Positions 1 to 6,646 of a stretch of 10,300 nt of DNA are shown here, one piece after another. Each line of letters starts with the position of its first letter. Within the stretch, counting starts at the first letter, position 1. The DNA is from Thermoflexus hugenholtzii JAD2 (GTDB lineage: Bacteria; Chloroflexota; Dehalococcoidia; SHYB01): the NCBI GenBank assembly GCA_945861815.1, contig CAMAVV010000039.1:1-10300 (forward strand). Reading direction: 5' to 3'. The notes under the pieces are model-generated. The model searched no databases, had not been told where the DNA came from, and saw only the letters and a list, made by a program, of their open reading frames with translations. Both the position numbers and the translations under genes were made by a program.

Positions 1-529
1 TGCCTTCAAATCGCTGCGTCATGCGCATCGTGATCCCTGCGCCGCTGCTCTCGTGAATCATCCCGGCAAGGTCATCGTGATAGTGATAGGCCGCCTCAAG
101 CGCAGAGTGGCCGCCAAGGGAGCGCCCCTTTACATAGAGCTTCCCTGTATAGCCTTCTTTTTTCAGCATATCGCGGACATGGGGAAAGACTGCGCGGGCA
201 TCAGAAATCATATTGGAGAAGAGAGGCGTGCCGCTGCTCTTGCCATAGCCGCGAAAGTCAACGGCAAAGAGGTTCGCGCCCGCCTTCAGATAGTCCGGGG
301 CGATGTCGTCGTAGTCGCACACGACCTCGCCGTTGCCGTGGAAGAAGAGAATCGTGGGCGATTGCCTGTCGCGCATATAGAAACGCGCCGAAAGGCTCAC
401 GTCCTTCTCGATAGGCACCATGTGGTCTTGCGCCCCAGGCGGGGGAGGCGACCAGACGCGGCGCGGGTAGAACATCCGCGCCATCAGGTCAGGGCTATCG
501 AAGAGCGTGTAGTCGATGACGCGTGGCAT
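1..529 (-). CDS. Alpha/beta hydrolase, partial (C-terminus beyond left edge)
   Basis: Reading the minus strand from the ATG at 529 gives 176 uninterrupted codons to the window edge. The protein has an alpha/beta-hydrolase core: an oxyanion-region motif HGNGE (residues 64-68), the strand-turn DFRGYGKSSG (91-100) and a nucleophile elbow GRSLGG (135-140) with Ser137 as the expected catalytic serine. The acid and histidine of the triad would lie past the edge and cannot be checked. No signal peptide or membrane segment is seen, so it is probably cytosolic. The substrate cannot be told; the family covers esterases, thioesterases and peptidases. It starts 10 bases after the cupin gene's stop, so the two are probably co-transcribed. 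No good Shine-Dalgarno precedes the ATG, which fits translation coupled to the upstream gene. The fold is clear; the function is not. Confidence 0.85.
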   Translation of the reverse strand, partial: MPRVIDYTLFDSPDLMARMFYPRRVWSPPPPGAQDHMVPIEKDVSLSARFYMRDRQSPTILFFHGNGEVVCDYDDIAPDYLKAGANLFAVDFRGYGKSSGTPLFSNMISDARAVFPHVRDMLKKEGYTGKLYVKGRSLGGHSALEAAYHYHDDLAGMIHESSGAGITMRMTQRFEG

Positions 530-539
530 CGGGCGCGAG

Positions 540-1280
540 CTACAGCCCAGTGCGCGAGGTAGGGAATTGAAGGACGAGGGCTTCCAGGCCAGACAGTCCT
601 GCAATAAGACGCGCCGGTTCGTCATCGGGCGAGAGGGAGATGCACGACCAAAGGGGGAGTTGCTTCGTTCCGTGAAGCCCGGAGCCGCCGATGATAAGAC
701 ACATCTGGCCACCGGCGCCTTTGGGCGAAGGAGCGACGGCCTGCGCCTTTGGTCCCGCCCGGATAACGTAGGCGGCCAGGCCATCGCTATGGGGCGCGAA
801 GGGTTGTTCAGTCACGACGTCCTTGCGATGGAGGGTCTCCGCGGGGCGCAGGTCGGTTTCGAACATGACCTCTCGCCCAGATCTTCCCTTTATCTCGTTC
901 CGCGACTCGGGCATGTTGTGGATGCTTGTGCCTTCCGTCCACGCCCGCAGGGTGAAGAAATAGAGGCCCTTGGGGCCCGCATGGAGCGGTCCATACGGAG
1001 TGTAGCCATCCGTATAGTGGACTGAGATGGGGTGCAGTTCATGATTGCCGATCGTCCCGCCGCCAGCCACAACCACCTGGAACTGGTCCACGGCGTGGAA
1101 GTGGGGCTGTATCACGCCGCCGGGCGTCGTCAGGCCCACAAGAAAGGCGCAAGGCACCTTGGAGATGCCAGGCGGCATCTGGCGGTAGTCCGGGTTAATG
1201 AAATAGCGGTTTATGAAGGTCCCCGTGCTGCCTTCATAGCGCCGCTCGACCGCCTCTGTGCTTGCCACAACCTGGGGCAT
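540..1280 (-). CDS. Cupin-fold protein
   Basis: 246-residue protein of unknown substrate. Cupin motif 1 is seen around residues 54-75, with PHFH (His60, His62) followed by DQFQVVVAGGG, where Gln or Asp stands in for the usual metal-binding Glu. Motif 2 is YTPYGPLH (residues 93-100), with His100 as a likely third metal ligand. Residues about 190-240 look like a second, degenerate beta-barrel half lacking histidine ligands. The start was set at the ATG at 1280 because GGGAGG lies just upstream of it; a longer reading from 1328 would begin inside the predicted -10 box. Cupins of this kind include metal-dependent dioxygenases, isomerases and plain binding proteins. The gene lies directly upstream of the hydrolase and divergent from acyl-CoA dehydrogenase A, so a role in catabolism of an organic acid or ester is possible but inferred. 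Confidence 0.75.
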   Translation of the reverse strand: MPQVVASTEAVERRYEGSTGTFINRYFINPDYRQMPPGISKVPCAFLVGLTTPGGVIQPHFHAVDQFQVVVAGGGTIGNHELHPISVHYTDGYTPYGPLHAGPKGLYFFTLRAWTEGTSIHNMPESRNEIKGRSGREVMFETDLRPAETLHRKDVVTEQPFAPHSDGLAAYVIRAGPKAQAVAPSPKGAGGQMCLIIGGSGLHGTKQLPLWSCISLSPDDEPARLIAGLSGLEALVLQFPTSRTGL

Positions 1281-1302
1281 ATCTTCCCTCCCGTACGCGT
1301 GT

Positions 1303-1317
1303 TGACGTGCGCCGTCA
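1303..1317. promoter_or_regulatory. Inverted repeat, candidate operator
   Basis: TGACG and CGTCA arms are separated by 5 bases. The site lies just downstream of the predicted cupin transcription start and upstream of its ribosome-binding site, a position where a bound repressor would block the cupin-hydrolase transcript. The arms are short, so chance is possible. Confidence 0.3.
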
Positions 1318-1327
1318 GTTGAGGCCA

Positions 1328-1356
1328 ATCATACGTCCTCTTCGCGCCACTGTCAC
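1328..1356 (-). promoter_or_regulatory. Predicted sigma70-type promoter for the cupin-hydrolase pair
   Basis: On the minus strand a -35 GTGACA (1351-1356) and a -10 TATGAT (1328-1333) are separated by exactly 17 bases; each differs from consensus at one position. Transcription would start near 1321, about 40 bases before the ATG at 1280. This also argues against the longer start at 1328. Confidence 0.55.
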
Positions 1357-1384
1357 ATCCCCTGCTCTCAGCCCCTTCCATCCC

Positions 1385-1413
1385 TTGATTCAAAGGAGTC
1401 TCGCCCATATCCT
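1385..1413 (+). promoter_or_regulatory. Predicted promoter for acyl-CoA dehydrogenase A
   Basis: TTGATT (1385-1390) and TATCCT (1408-1413) are 17 bases apart, each matching 4 of 6 consensus positions. Transcription would start near 1420 and leave a leader of about 25 bases before the GTG at 1445. The promoter is divergent from the cupin promoter within the same 164-base intergenic region. Confidence 0.4.
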
Positions 1414-1444
1414 AGGTAGGTTCACTGTCTGCATGGAGGCTCCC

Positions 1445-2623
1445 GTGGATTTTATGTTTGGCCCCGAACACGACAACCTACGCCAGGAAGTACGCGACTT
1501 TGTGAAGAAGGAGCTGCCTCAGCCCTGGGACGGCTTTATGGGCGAAGTAGACGGGCCTGAAGAGCTCGCCCTCGACAAGCTGGTTCGCAAGAAGCTTGGC
1601 CGCAAGGGGTGGCTCACCTTCGCCTGGCCCAAGGAATACGGCGGAGGCGGCGCGGACCACATCATGCAGATGGTCCTGAATGAAGAGTTGTCCTATAACC
1701 GGGTCCCTGGCAAAGACGGCTCGGGCAACGCCTTCATCGGCCCCTGCATTATCGTCCACGGCAGTGAAGAACAGAAGAAGGTCCACGTCCCGCCAATCGC
1801 ACGCGGCGAGGTCGTCTGGTGCCAGGGGTTCAGCGAGCCCAACGCTGGCTCAGACCTTGCATCGCTCCAGACCGCGGCTGTGAAGGACGGCGACGACTAC
1901 GTCATCAATGGCACCAAGATATGGACCACCTTTGCTCACTACGGCGATTGGATGCACCTCCTCTGCCGGACCGACCCCAATGCTGAGAAACACAAAGGCA
2001 TCACCTACTTTCTCCTGGATATGAAGACGCCAGGCATCACCGTGAAGCCTCTTTTGAACGTCGCCGATGGGCATATCTTCAACCAGTGCTTCTTCGATAA
2101 CGTGCGCGTCCCCGCCAAAAATATCTTGGGCCAGCTCAACCGGGGGTGGTACGCCGCCGCAACCGCCCTCGACTTCGAACGCTCCTCTGTCGCCTCCTCA
2201 TCCGGCGCGCGCCGCCTCCTCGACGATTCGATCACCTATCTCAAGAGTCAAACGGGCACCGCGCACGCGCCTCTAGATAAGCCCATGGCCCGGTACAAGC
2301 TTGCCGACCTTGTTGTGCAGTCAGAGGCGGGAAAGGTGTTGAACTACCGAGTCGGGTGGATGCAGCGCACCGGCAAGGCGCCGAATGCGGAGGCCTCCAT
2401 CGCCAAGGTCTTCTCAACGGAGTTAAACCAGCGCCTAGGGCGGACGCTTATGGAGATCATCGGCCTGAAGGGTCTCCACTATCACAAGGACAGGAAGCGC
2501 GCGCCTGTCCTAGGCCGCATCGAACATCAATTCCTGCACTCCATCGCCTCGACCATCGGCTCAGGAACCTCCGAGATTCAGCGCAACGTCATCGCCTGGC
2601 GCGGCTTGGGGCTGCCCCGGTAG
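1445..2623 (+). CDS. Acyl-CoA dehydrogenase family protein (A)
   Basis: 392-residue FAD flavoprotein that would oxidise an acyl-CoA to the 2,3-enoyl-CoA and pass electrons to ETF. The N-terminal helical domain starts MDFMFGPEHD. The FAD/substrate signature WCQGFSEPNAGSDLASLQT is at residues 125-143 and the C-terminal helical domain ends GTSEIQRNVIAWRGLGLPR. The position of the MCAD-type catalytic Glu (before GTSEIQ) is Ser373. A Glu is instead present in LDFER (Glu245), the site used by isovaleryl-CoA dehydrogenase. The GTG start at 1445 was chosen because GGAGG lies 5 bases upstream and the resulting N-terminus aligns residue for residue with dehydrogenase B; an ATG at 1433 is the alternative. 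Chain-length preference cannot be read from the sequence. Confidence 0.92.
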   Translation: MDFMFGPEHDNLRQEVRDFVKKELPQPWDGFMGEVDGPEELALDKLVRKKLGRKGWLTFAWPKEYGGGGADHIMQMVLNEELSYNRVPGKDGSGNAFIGPCIIVHGSEEQKKVHVPPIARGEVVWCQGFSEPNAGSDLASLQTAAVKDGDDYVINGTKIWTTFAHYGDWMHLLCRTDPNAEKHKGITYFLLDMKTPGITVKPLLNVADGHIFNQCFFDNVRVPAKNILGQLNRGWYAAATALDFERSSVASSSGARRLLDDSITYLKSQTGTAHAPLDKPMARYKLADLVVQSEAGKVLNYRVGWMQRTGKAPNAEASIAKVFSTELNQRLGRTLMEIIGLKGLHYHKDRKRAPVLGRIEHQFLHSIASTIGSGTSEIQRNVIAWRGLGLPR

Positions 2624-2656
2624 TATCGCAGGGAGCAGCGGTTGACAACCCCACGG

Positions 2657-2662
2657 TAGAAT
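2657..2662 (+). promoter_or_regulatory. Possible -10 box just before the DUF2235 gene
   Basis: TAGAAT matches 5 of 6 -10 positions and would start transcription at or next to the ATG at 2669. No Shine-Dalgarno is seen, so the transcript could be leaderless. A perfect TTGACA at 2642-2647 is only 9 bases from it, too close for a normal -35/-10 pair. Confidence 0.25.
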
Positions 2663-2668
2663 GTGGGT

Positions 2669-3700
2669 ATGAGCAAACGCATCATCGTCTGCGCCGATGG
2701 CACCTGGAACTGGATCGGCCAGCGCTTCCCCACCAATGTGGTCAAGCTCGCACGGGCTATCGCGCCCACCGCGCCTGACGGCATAAGCCAGGTCGTCTTC
2801 TACGACCAGGGGGTCGGCACAGGCAACATCCTCGATAAGCTGACCGGCGGCGCATTCGGGAACGGCCTGGAGCAGAACCTCTCGGACAACTACCACTTCC
2901 TGATGCACAATTACGCCGAAGGGGACGATCTCTTCTTCTTCGGCTTCAGCCGCGGCTCCTACACGGTGCGAAGTCTGGCTGGCCTTATCCGTAAGTGCGG
3001 CATCCTCCATAAGGTCCACGCCGACAAGTTCCACGACGCCTACTCCCTCTAACACCGCAAAGACGTACGCCCGGACGACGACGCGGCGAAGAAGTTCCGT
3101 GCCGACTACTCGCGGGTGGCGGAGATCAAATGCCTCGGCGTGTGGGACACCGTCGGCGCGCTTGGCGTCCCGGTAGCAGGCCTGCGCCGTCTCACCAAGG
3201 GCAAGTACGAGTTCCACGATGTTGAGCTGAGCCGCTTTGTGCGCAACGGCTTCCATGCCATTGCCATCGACGAGCGACGCAAGACATTCAAGCCTTCCAT
3301 ATGGGCCAAGAAGGAGAAGCCGGGACAGCACGTGGAGCAGGTATGGTTCGCGGGGACGCATACCGATGTAGGAGGAGGCAACAGAGGCACCGGGCTCTCC
3401 GATATCGCGCTCCTCTGGATGGCGCAAAAGGCTGGTTCCTGCGGCCTCGCCCTCGACACGCAGTACCTCGACGCCATCAGCCATCCCGACGCTGACGGGC
3501 GGCTCCACACCAAAGCGCCGTGGTTCTATCGCTTCCTTGGGACATTCAAGCGCCAGCTTGGCCGTGGCGGCCTCAACGAAGCAATCCACCCGGAGGCCGT
3601 CGCACGATTCGAGAACCCGTCAGTGGCCTACCGCCCGGAGAACGTCGCCGCCTACATGGGCGACCCAGAGCATAAAATCGCCATCGTGAAAAAACCGTAG
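2669..3700 (+). pseudogene. DUF2235 (Tle1-like) alpha/beta hydrolase, interrupted by an in-frame TAA
   Basis: DUF2235 proteins are serine hydrolases; the characterised T6SS members (Tle1) are phospholipases. The reading frame runs from ATG 2669, meets TAA at 3050-3052 (codon 128) and continues in the same frame to TAG at 3698-3700, about 342 residues in all. The N-terminal part has the start IIVCADGTWN and the nucleophile elbow GFSRGSYTVRSLAGLIRKCG. The C-terminal part has IKCLGVWDTVGALGVP and VWFAGTHTDVGGG, expected to supply the Asp region. Both parts are needed for one active site. The bases around the stop read as Leu-stop-His where relatives, from memory, have Leu-Tyr-Arg; one base change from TAC or TAT gives TAA. 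A downstream GTG at 3116 has no ribosome-binding site, so a separate second protein is unlikely. A sequencing error is the main alternative to a real nonsense mutation. No T6SS neighbours are present. Confidence 0.85.
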
Positions 3701-3750
3701 GGGCGCATGGTTCGATGGGGCCGTCCTAATTCGGTGGATAAAATTTCCGG

Positions 3751-4911
3751 CTATCGCGGCAGCCCTAGCCCGCGTGTCGCAATGATGTTGCGGTTGACCT
3801 CTGAGCTGCCTGCAGCGATCGTTGCCGGGATGCTCACTATCATCTGATAAGGCAAGATGCCTGCCACGGGCGCGCGCCTGTCGCCGTTGAGCAACAGCCC
3901 GTACAAGCCCGTAATCTCCATGCCCACGCGGCACATCCGCTGCTCCAGCTCAGTCGCGAATATCTTCGCCGCCGAGGCCTCTTTGTTCGGTTGTTGCTTA
4001 TTGTCCTGCATCCACGCCACCCGGTACGAGAGGTTGCGGCTGACGGCGATCTGCACCCGCATATCGGCCAGCTTGTGGAGCGCGCCTGCGTCGCGCCGCA
4101 CGCCGCTCACGCCTTTGAGCTGGCGCATCGCGCCGACGATGTCGTCGTAGAGGCGGCGGCAGCGCGCGACATCGCGGATGCCGGAACGCTCGTTGTCCAG
4201 CGTCGTCGTCGCCACATACCAGCCCATGTTCTTCTCGCCGATCAAGTTTGTCTTGGGCACACGCACATTTTCGAAGAAGACCTGATTGAAGTGGTGCTCG
4301 TTGCTCATGTCGATAAGCGGCACGATAGTGATGCCCGGCTGCTTCATATCGGCGACAAAGTACGAGATGCCTTTGTGCTTAGGCGCATTCGGGTCGGTGC
4401 GCACAAGGATATGGATGTAGTCGGCCTTGTGCGCCATCGAGGTCCATATCTTCGAGCCGTTGATCACATAGTCGTCGCCATCTTCCACGGCGCGCGTCTG
4501 CAAGCTCGCCAGGTCGGAGCCGGCGTTCGGCTCGGAGAAGCCTTGGCACCAGACGATCTCCTGCGCAGCCGTCGCGGCGATGAACTTCCTCTTCAGATAT
4601 TCAGAGCCATGCTTGATCATCGCCGGGCCAAGCTGGTAGGCCTGGGAATCGAGGGGCGCGTGATGGTAGATCATCTCCTCGTGAAAGATGCACTGCATCA
4701 TCGGCGACGCGCCCAAGCCGCCATACTCCTTCGGCCAGCCGATGCCGATCCACTTCTTTGCGCCTAACTTCTTTCTGAATCCCATCGCCAGCTTGTAGTG
4801 CTGACGGTATGCCTCTTCACCGGCGATGATGCGCGGGTCGAGCTCCGCGCGGATATAGTCGCGAACCTCCTGGCGCCAGGCATCCTGCTCAGAAGTAAAG
4901 GTGAAGTCCAT
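3751..4911 (-). CDS. Acyl-CoA dehydrogenase family protein (B)
   Basis: 386-residue acyl-CoA dehydrogenase, similar along its whole length to dehydrogenase A (shared MDF.F start, WCQGFSEPNAGSDLASLQT, NG.KIWT, PNKEASAAKIF-like and RGLGLPR end). The MCAD-type catalytic position is Ala367, and the alternative Glu of the isovaleryl-CoA dehydrogenase type is present as Glu241 in LDNER. The ATG at 4911 was chosen because GGAGG lies 8 bases upstream; a TTG at 4926 would extend the protein by 5 residues and would overlap that ribosome-binding site. The gene is convergent with the DUF2235 gene (50 bases between stops, no clear terminator) and divergent from the desulfurase. A and B may act on different acyl-CoAs or as partners, as in actinobacterial FadE heteromers, but they are not in one operon. 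Confidence 0.93.
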   Translation of the reverse strand: MDFTFTSEQDAWRQEVRDYIRAELDPRIIAGEEAYRQHYKLAMGFRKKLGAKKWIGIGWPKEYGGLGASPMMQCIFHEEMIYHHAPLDSQAYQLGPAMIKHGSEYLKRKFIAATAAQEIVWCQGFSEPNAGSDLASLQTRAVEDGDDYVINGSKIWTSMAHKADYIHILVRTDPNAPKHKGISYFVADMKQPGITIVPLIDMSNEHHFNQVFFENVRVPKTNLIGEKNMGWYVATTTLDNERSGIRDVARCRRLYDDIVGAMRQLKGVSGVRRDAGALHKLADMRVQIAVSRNLSYRVAWMQDNKQQPNKEASAAKIFATELEQRMCRVGMEITGLYGLLLNGDRRAPVAGILPYQMIVSIPATIAAGSSEVNRNIIATRGLGLPR

Positions 4912-4953
4912 GGACAAAACCTCCAAAACACAGGGGGGAAACGAGCCGCAAAG

Positions 4954-4962
4954 AGTCTAGCA
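4954..4962 (-). promoter_or_regulatory. Predicted extended -10 promoter for acyl-CoA dehydrogenase B
   Basis: On the minus strand TGC-TAGACT forms an extended -10 (TGnTAnnnT). No convincing -35 lies 16-18 bases upstream. The transcript would start near 4947, about 36 bases before the ATG at 4911. The first AGGGCCT palindrome begins at 4962, directly against this element. Confidence 0.4.
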
Positions 4963-4992
4963 CAGGGCCTGTTCTGTATCCGTAGGGCCTAC
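4962..4992. promoter_or_regulatory. Two tandem 11-bp palindromes, candidate operator
   Basis: ACAGGGCCTGT (4962-4972) and GTAGGGCCTAC (4982-4992) are each perfect palindromes around a central G. They share the core AGGGCCT and their centres are exactly 20 bp apart, close to two helical turns. They sit between the promoters of dehydrogenase B and the desulfurase. The arrangement suits two dimers of a regulator binding the same DNA face; the regulator is not in the window. Confidence 0.45.
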
Positions 4993-5021
4993 CCGTTATG
5001 TCCAGTAGCCACTCTGCGGAA

Positions 5022-5030
5022 TGCTATACT
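5022..5030 (+). promoter_or_regulatory. Predicted extended -10 promoter for the desulfurase operon
   Basis: TGC-TATACT is an extended -10 element with no good -35, which such promoters can do without. Transcription would start near 5037, just upstream of the GGAGAAAGG ribosome-binding region (5038-5046). This excludes the longer reading frame start at 4998. Confidence 0.45.
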
Positions 5031-5054
5031 TATCCCTGGAGAAAGGCACCTCCT

Positions 5055-6254
5055 ATGCCTCACGAAGAGACCTCATTTATCTATATGGACCACGCGGCAA
5101 CGACCGCCGTCCATCCCAAAGCCCTCGAAGCAATGCTCCCCTATTTTTCGGAGCAGTTTCACAACCCTTCGAGCTCCTACCTGCCTGCCCAGAAAGCTCG
5201 CCAGGCCGTCGATGCCGCGCGTAAGACCGTCGCCGATGTGCTCGGCACACGTCCCCCCGAAATCATCTTCACCAGCGGCGGAACCGAATCGGACAATGCC
5301 GCCATCAAAGGCATCGCGATGGCCCTGCGCCCCCAGGGCAACCACATCATCACCTCTGCCGCCGAACATCACGCCGTGCTGCACACCTGCCACTTTATGG
5401 AGAAGCTCGGCTTTGAGGTGACCTACCTGCCCGTCGATTCGCGAGGCATGGTCAGCGTCAGCGACATCGAAAAGGCCATCAAGCGCGAAACGGTGCTTAT
5501 CAGTATCATGCTGGCGAACAACGAAGTGGGCACGATCAACCCGGTTGCCGAGATCGCCGCGATAGCAAAGGCCAAGGCCAAGAGCCTCAAAACGCACATC
5601 GCCGTCCACACCGACGCCGTTCAGTGCCCCGGCTATCTTGATATCAACGTCGACCGCCTTGGCGTCGACGCCCTTAGCCTCTCCTCCCACAAGTTCAACG
5701 GGCCAAAGGGCGCAGGTGTCCTCTATCTCCGCAGAGCCACGCCCTTCGAGGCCCAGCAGACCGGCGGCAGCCATGAGCGCAACCGCCGCGCCGGTACTGA
5801 AAATGTCCCTGGCATCGCCGGCACAGCTGTGGCCTTGAAGCTCGCCGCTGAAGAGCGCGCCGCCAACGTGGAGCAGACCAAGGCCCTTCGCGATAGGCTC
5901 ATCGCAGGGGTCCAGCAGCGCATCCAGGGCGCACACCTCAACGGCCACCCAACGGAGCGCCTGCCCAACAATATCAACTTCTCCTTCGACCGCACGGACT
6001 CCCAGTGGACCCTCATGGCGCTGGATGAGGCGGGCATCGGCGCATCAACCGGCAGCGCCTGCCGCACAGCCTCCCTCGAACCATCCCACGTCCTTGTCGC
6101 CTGCGGCATCCCCGCGAACCTCGCTATCGGCACCCTCCGCCTCACCCTCGGCCCGGAGAACACCGTCCAAGAGGTCGATAGGGTGCTGGATGTCCTGCCT
6201 GGCATCATCCAGCGCGTCCGGGATACCGCGCCACCTGTGGAGGCGAAGCCTTGA
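5055..6254 (+). CDS. nifS: Cysteine desulfurase, NifS/IscS type
   Basis: 399-residue PLP enzyme that removes sulfur from L-cysteine as an enzyme persulfide and gives alanine; it supplies sulfur for Fe-S clusters. Visible motifs: MDHAATT (residues 11-17), SGGTESDNAAIKG (74-86), AEHHAV (His105/106, stacking on PLP), HTDAVQ (Asp187, Gln190), the Schiff-base lysine Lys213 in SSHKFNGPKG, RRAGTENVPGIAG (244-256, NifS-like) and the active-site Cys336 in STGSACRTASLEPSHVL. All expected catalytic residues are intact and the length is normal for the family. The ATG at 5055 is preceded by GGAGAAAGG. The IscU-like scaffold starts 29 bases after the stop, so the two almost certainly form an operon. Some members also release selenium from selenocysteine; with a tRNA-Sec nearby that is worth noting but unproven. 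Confidence 0.96.
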   Translation: MPHEETSFIYMDHAATTAVHPKALEAMLPYFSEQFHNPSSSYLPAQKARQAVDAARKTVADVLGTRPPEIIFTSGGTESDNAAIKGIAMALRPQGNHIITSAAEHHAVLHTCHFMEKLGFEVTYLPVDSRGMVSVSDIEKAIKRETVLISIMLANNEVGTINPVAEIAAIAKAKAKSLKTHIAVHTDAVQCPGYLDINVDRLGVDALSLSSHKFNGPKGAGVLYLRRATPFEAQQTGGSHERNRRAGTENVPGIAGTAVALKLAAEERAANVEQTKALRDRLIAGVQQRIQGAHLNGHPTERLPNNINFSFDRTDSQWTLMALDEAGIGASTGSACRTASLEPSHVLVACGIPANLAIGTLRLTLGPENTVQEVDRVLDVLPGIIQRVRDTAPPVEAKP

Positions 6255-6283
6255 CGCGCGCTGCCGAGGGCAAAGAGGCGGCG

Positions 6284-6634
6284 ATGGAGCACTACTCCAA
6301 CCCCCGCAACCAGGGAGAGATCGCTGCTCCCGATGCCTCAGCCTCTGTCTATAACCCCGCCTGCGGCGATACCATGCGCCTGATGCTCAAAGTGCGCGAC
6401 GGCATCATCACGGATGTGAAATGGAAGGCCCAGGCTTGCGGCGCATCCCTTGCCGCCGCCAGCATCGCCAGCGAGATGGTGAAGGGAAAGACAACGGCCC
6501 AGGCGAATGGGGTGACGCGCGAGCAGGTCGCCGAGGCCCTTGGCGGACTGCTCCCTGCCAAGTTCCATTCGGCAGTTCTGGCCGTCGATGCGGTGAAGGC
6601 GGCTCTCCAAGCCTACACAGCGAACCAACGCTAG
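6284..6634 (+). CDS. iscU: IscU/NifU-N-like iron-sulfur cluster scaffold
   Basis: 116-residue scaffold on which the desulfurase partner would assemble [2Fe-2S] clusters. It starts MEHYSNPRNQGEI, then has NPACGD (Cys27, Asp29) and ACGASLAAASIASEMVKGK (Cys52), all typical of the family. The third conserved cysteine, normally in a K.HCS..LA.DA segment, is missing: here the residues are KFHSAVLAVDAVKAAL, with His95 kept and Ser96 (codon TCG) in the cysteine's place. The ATG at 6284 was chosen because GAGG lies 5 bases upstream and the N-terminus fits the family; a TTG at 6251 overlapping the desulfurase stop would add 11 unlike residues. The gene follows the desulfurase directly. No HscA/HscB, ferredoxin, SufB or SufC is adjacent, so this is a minimal pair. 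It could be a specialised or reduced-activity scaffold. Confidence 0.9.
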   Translation: MEHYSNPRNQGEIAAPDASASVYNPACGDTMRLMLKVRDGIITDVKWKAQACGASLAAASIASEMVKGKTTAQANGVTREQVAEALGGLLPAKFHSAVLAVDAVKAALQAYTANQR

Positions 6635-6646
6635 ACACAACATTCC

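Noticed and set aside
53..562. 169-residue plus-strand open frame
   Set aside because: It lies antisense to a real alpha/beta hydrolase frame with HGNGE and GRSLGG motifs and resembles no family.
2642..2662. TTGACA plus TAGAAT as a full promoter
   Set aside because: The spacer is 9 bases, far too short.
3050..3052. TAA in the DUF2235 gene as a recoded amino acid
   Set aside because: The window's tRNA-Sec reads UGA and pyrrolysine uses UAG; no sign of UAA recoding, since trxA and the HAD gene both end in TAA.
2561..3589. 342-residue minus-strand open frame over the DUF2235 gene
   Set aside because: It is long only because of the GC-rich codon bias of the sense gene; no recognisable motif and no ribosome-binding site.
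3701..3750. Bidirectional terminator between the convergent DUF2235 and dehydrogenase B genes
   Set aside because: No stable stem with a T run could be found on either strand.
3991..4767. 258-residue plus-strand open frame inside dehydrogenase B
   Set aside because: Antisense shadow; composition rich in His, Asp and Val with no family motif.
5073..5948. 291-residue minus-strand open frame inside the desulfurase gene
   Set aside because: Antisense shadow of a fully supported PLP enzyme.
6251..6283. TTG start for the scaffold overlapping the desulfurase stop
   Set aside because: The extra 11 residues do not fit the family, and the ATG at 6284 has GAGG at good spacing.
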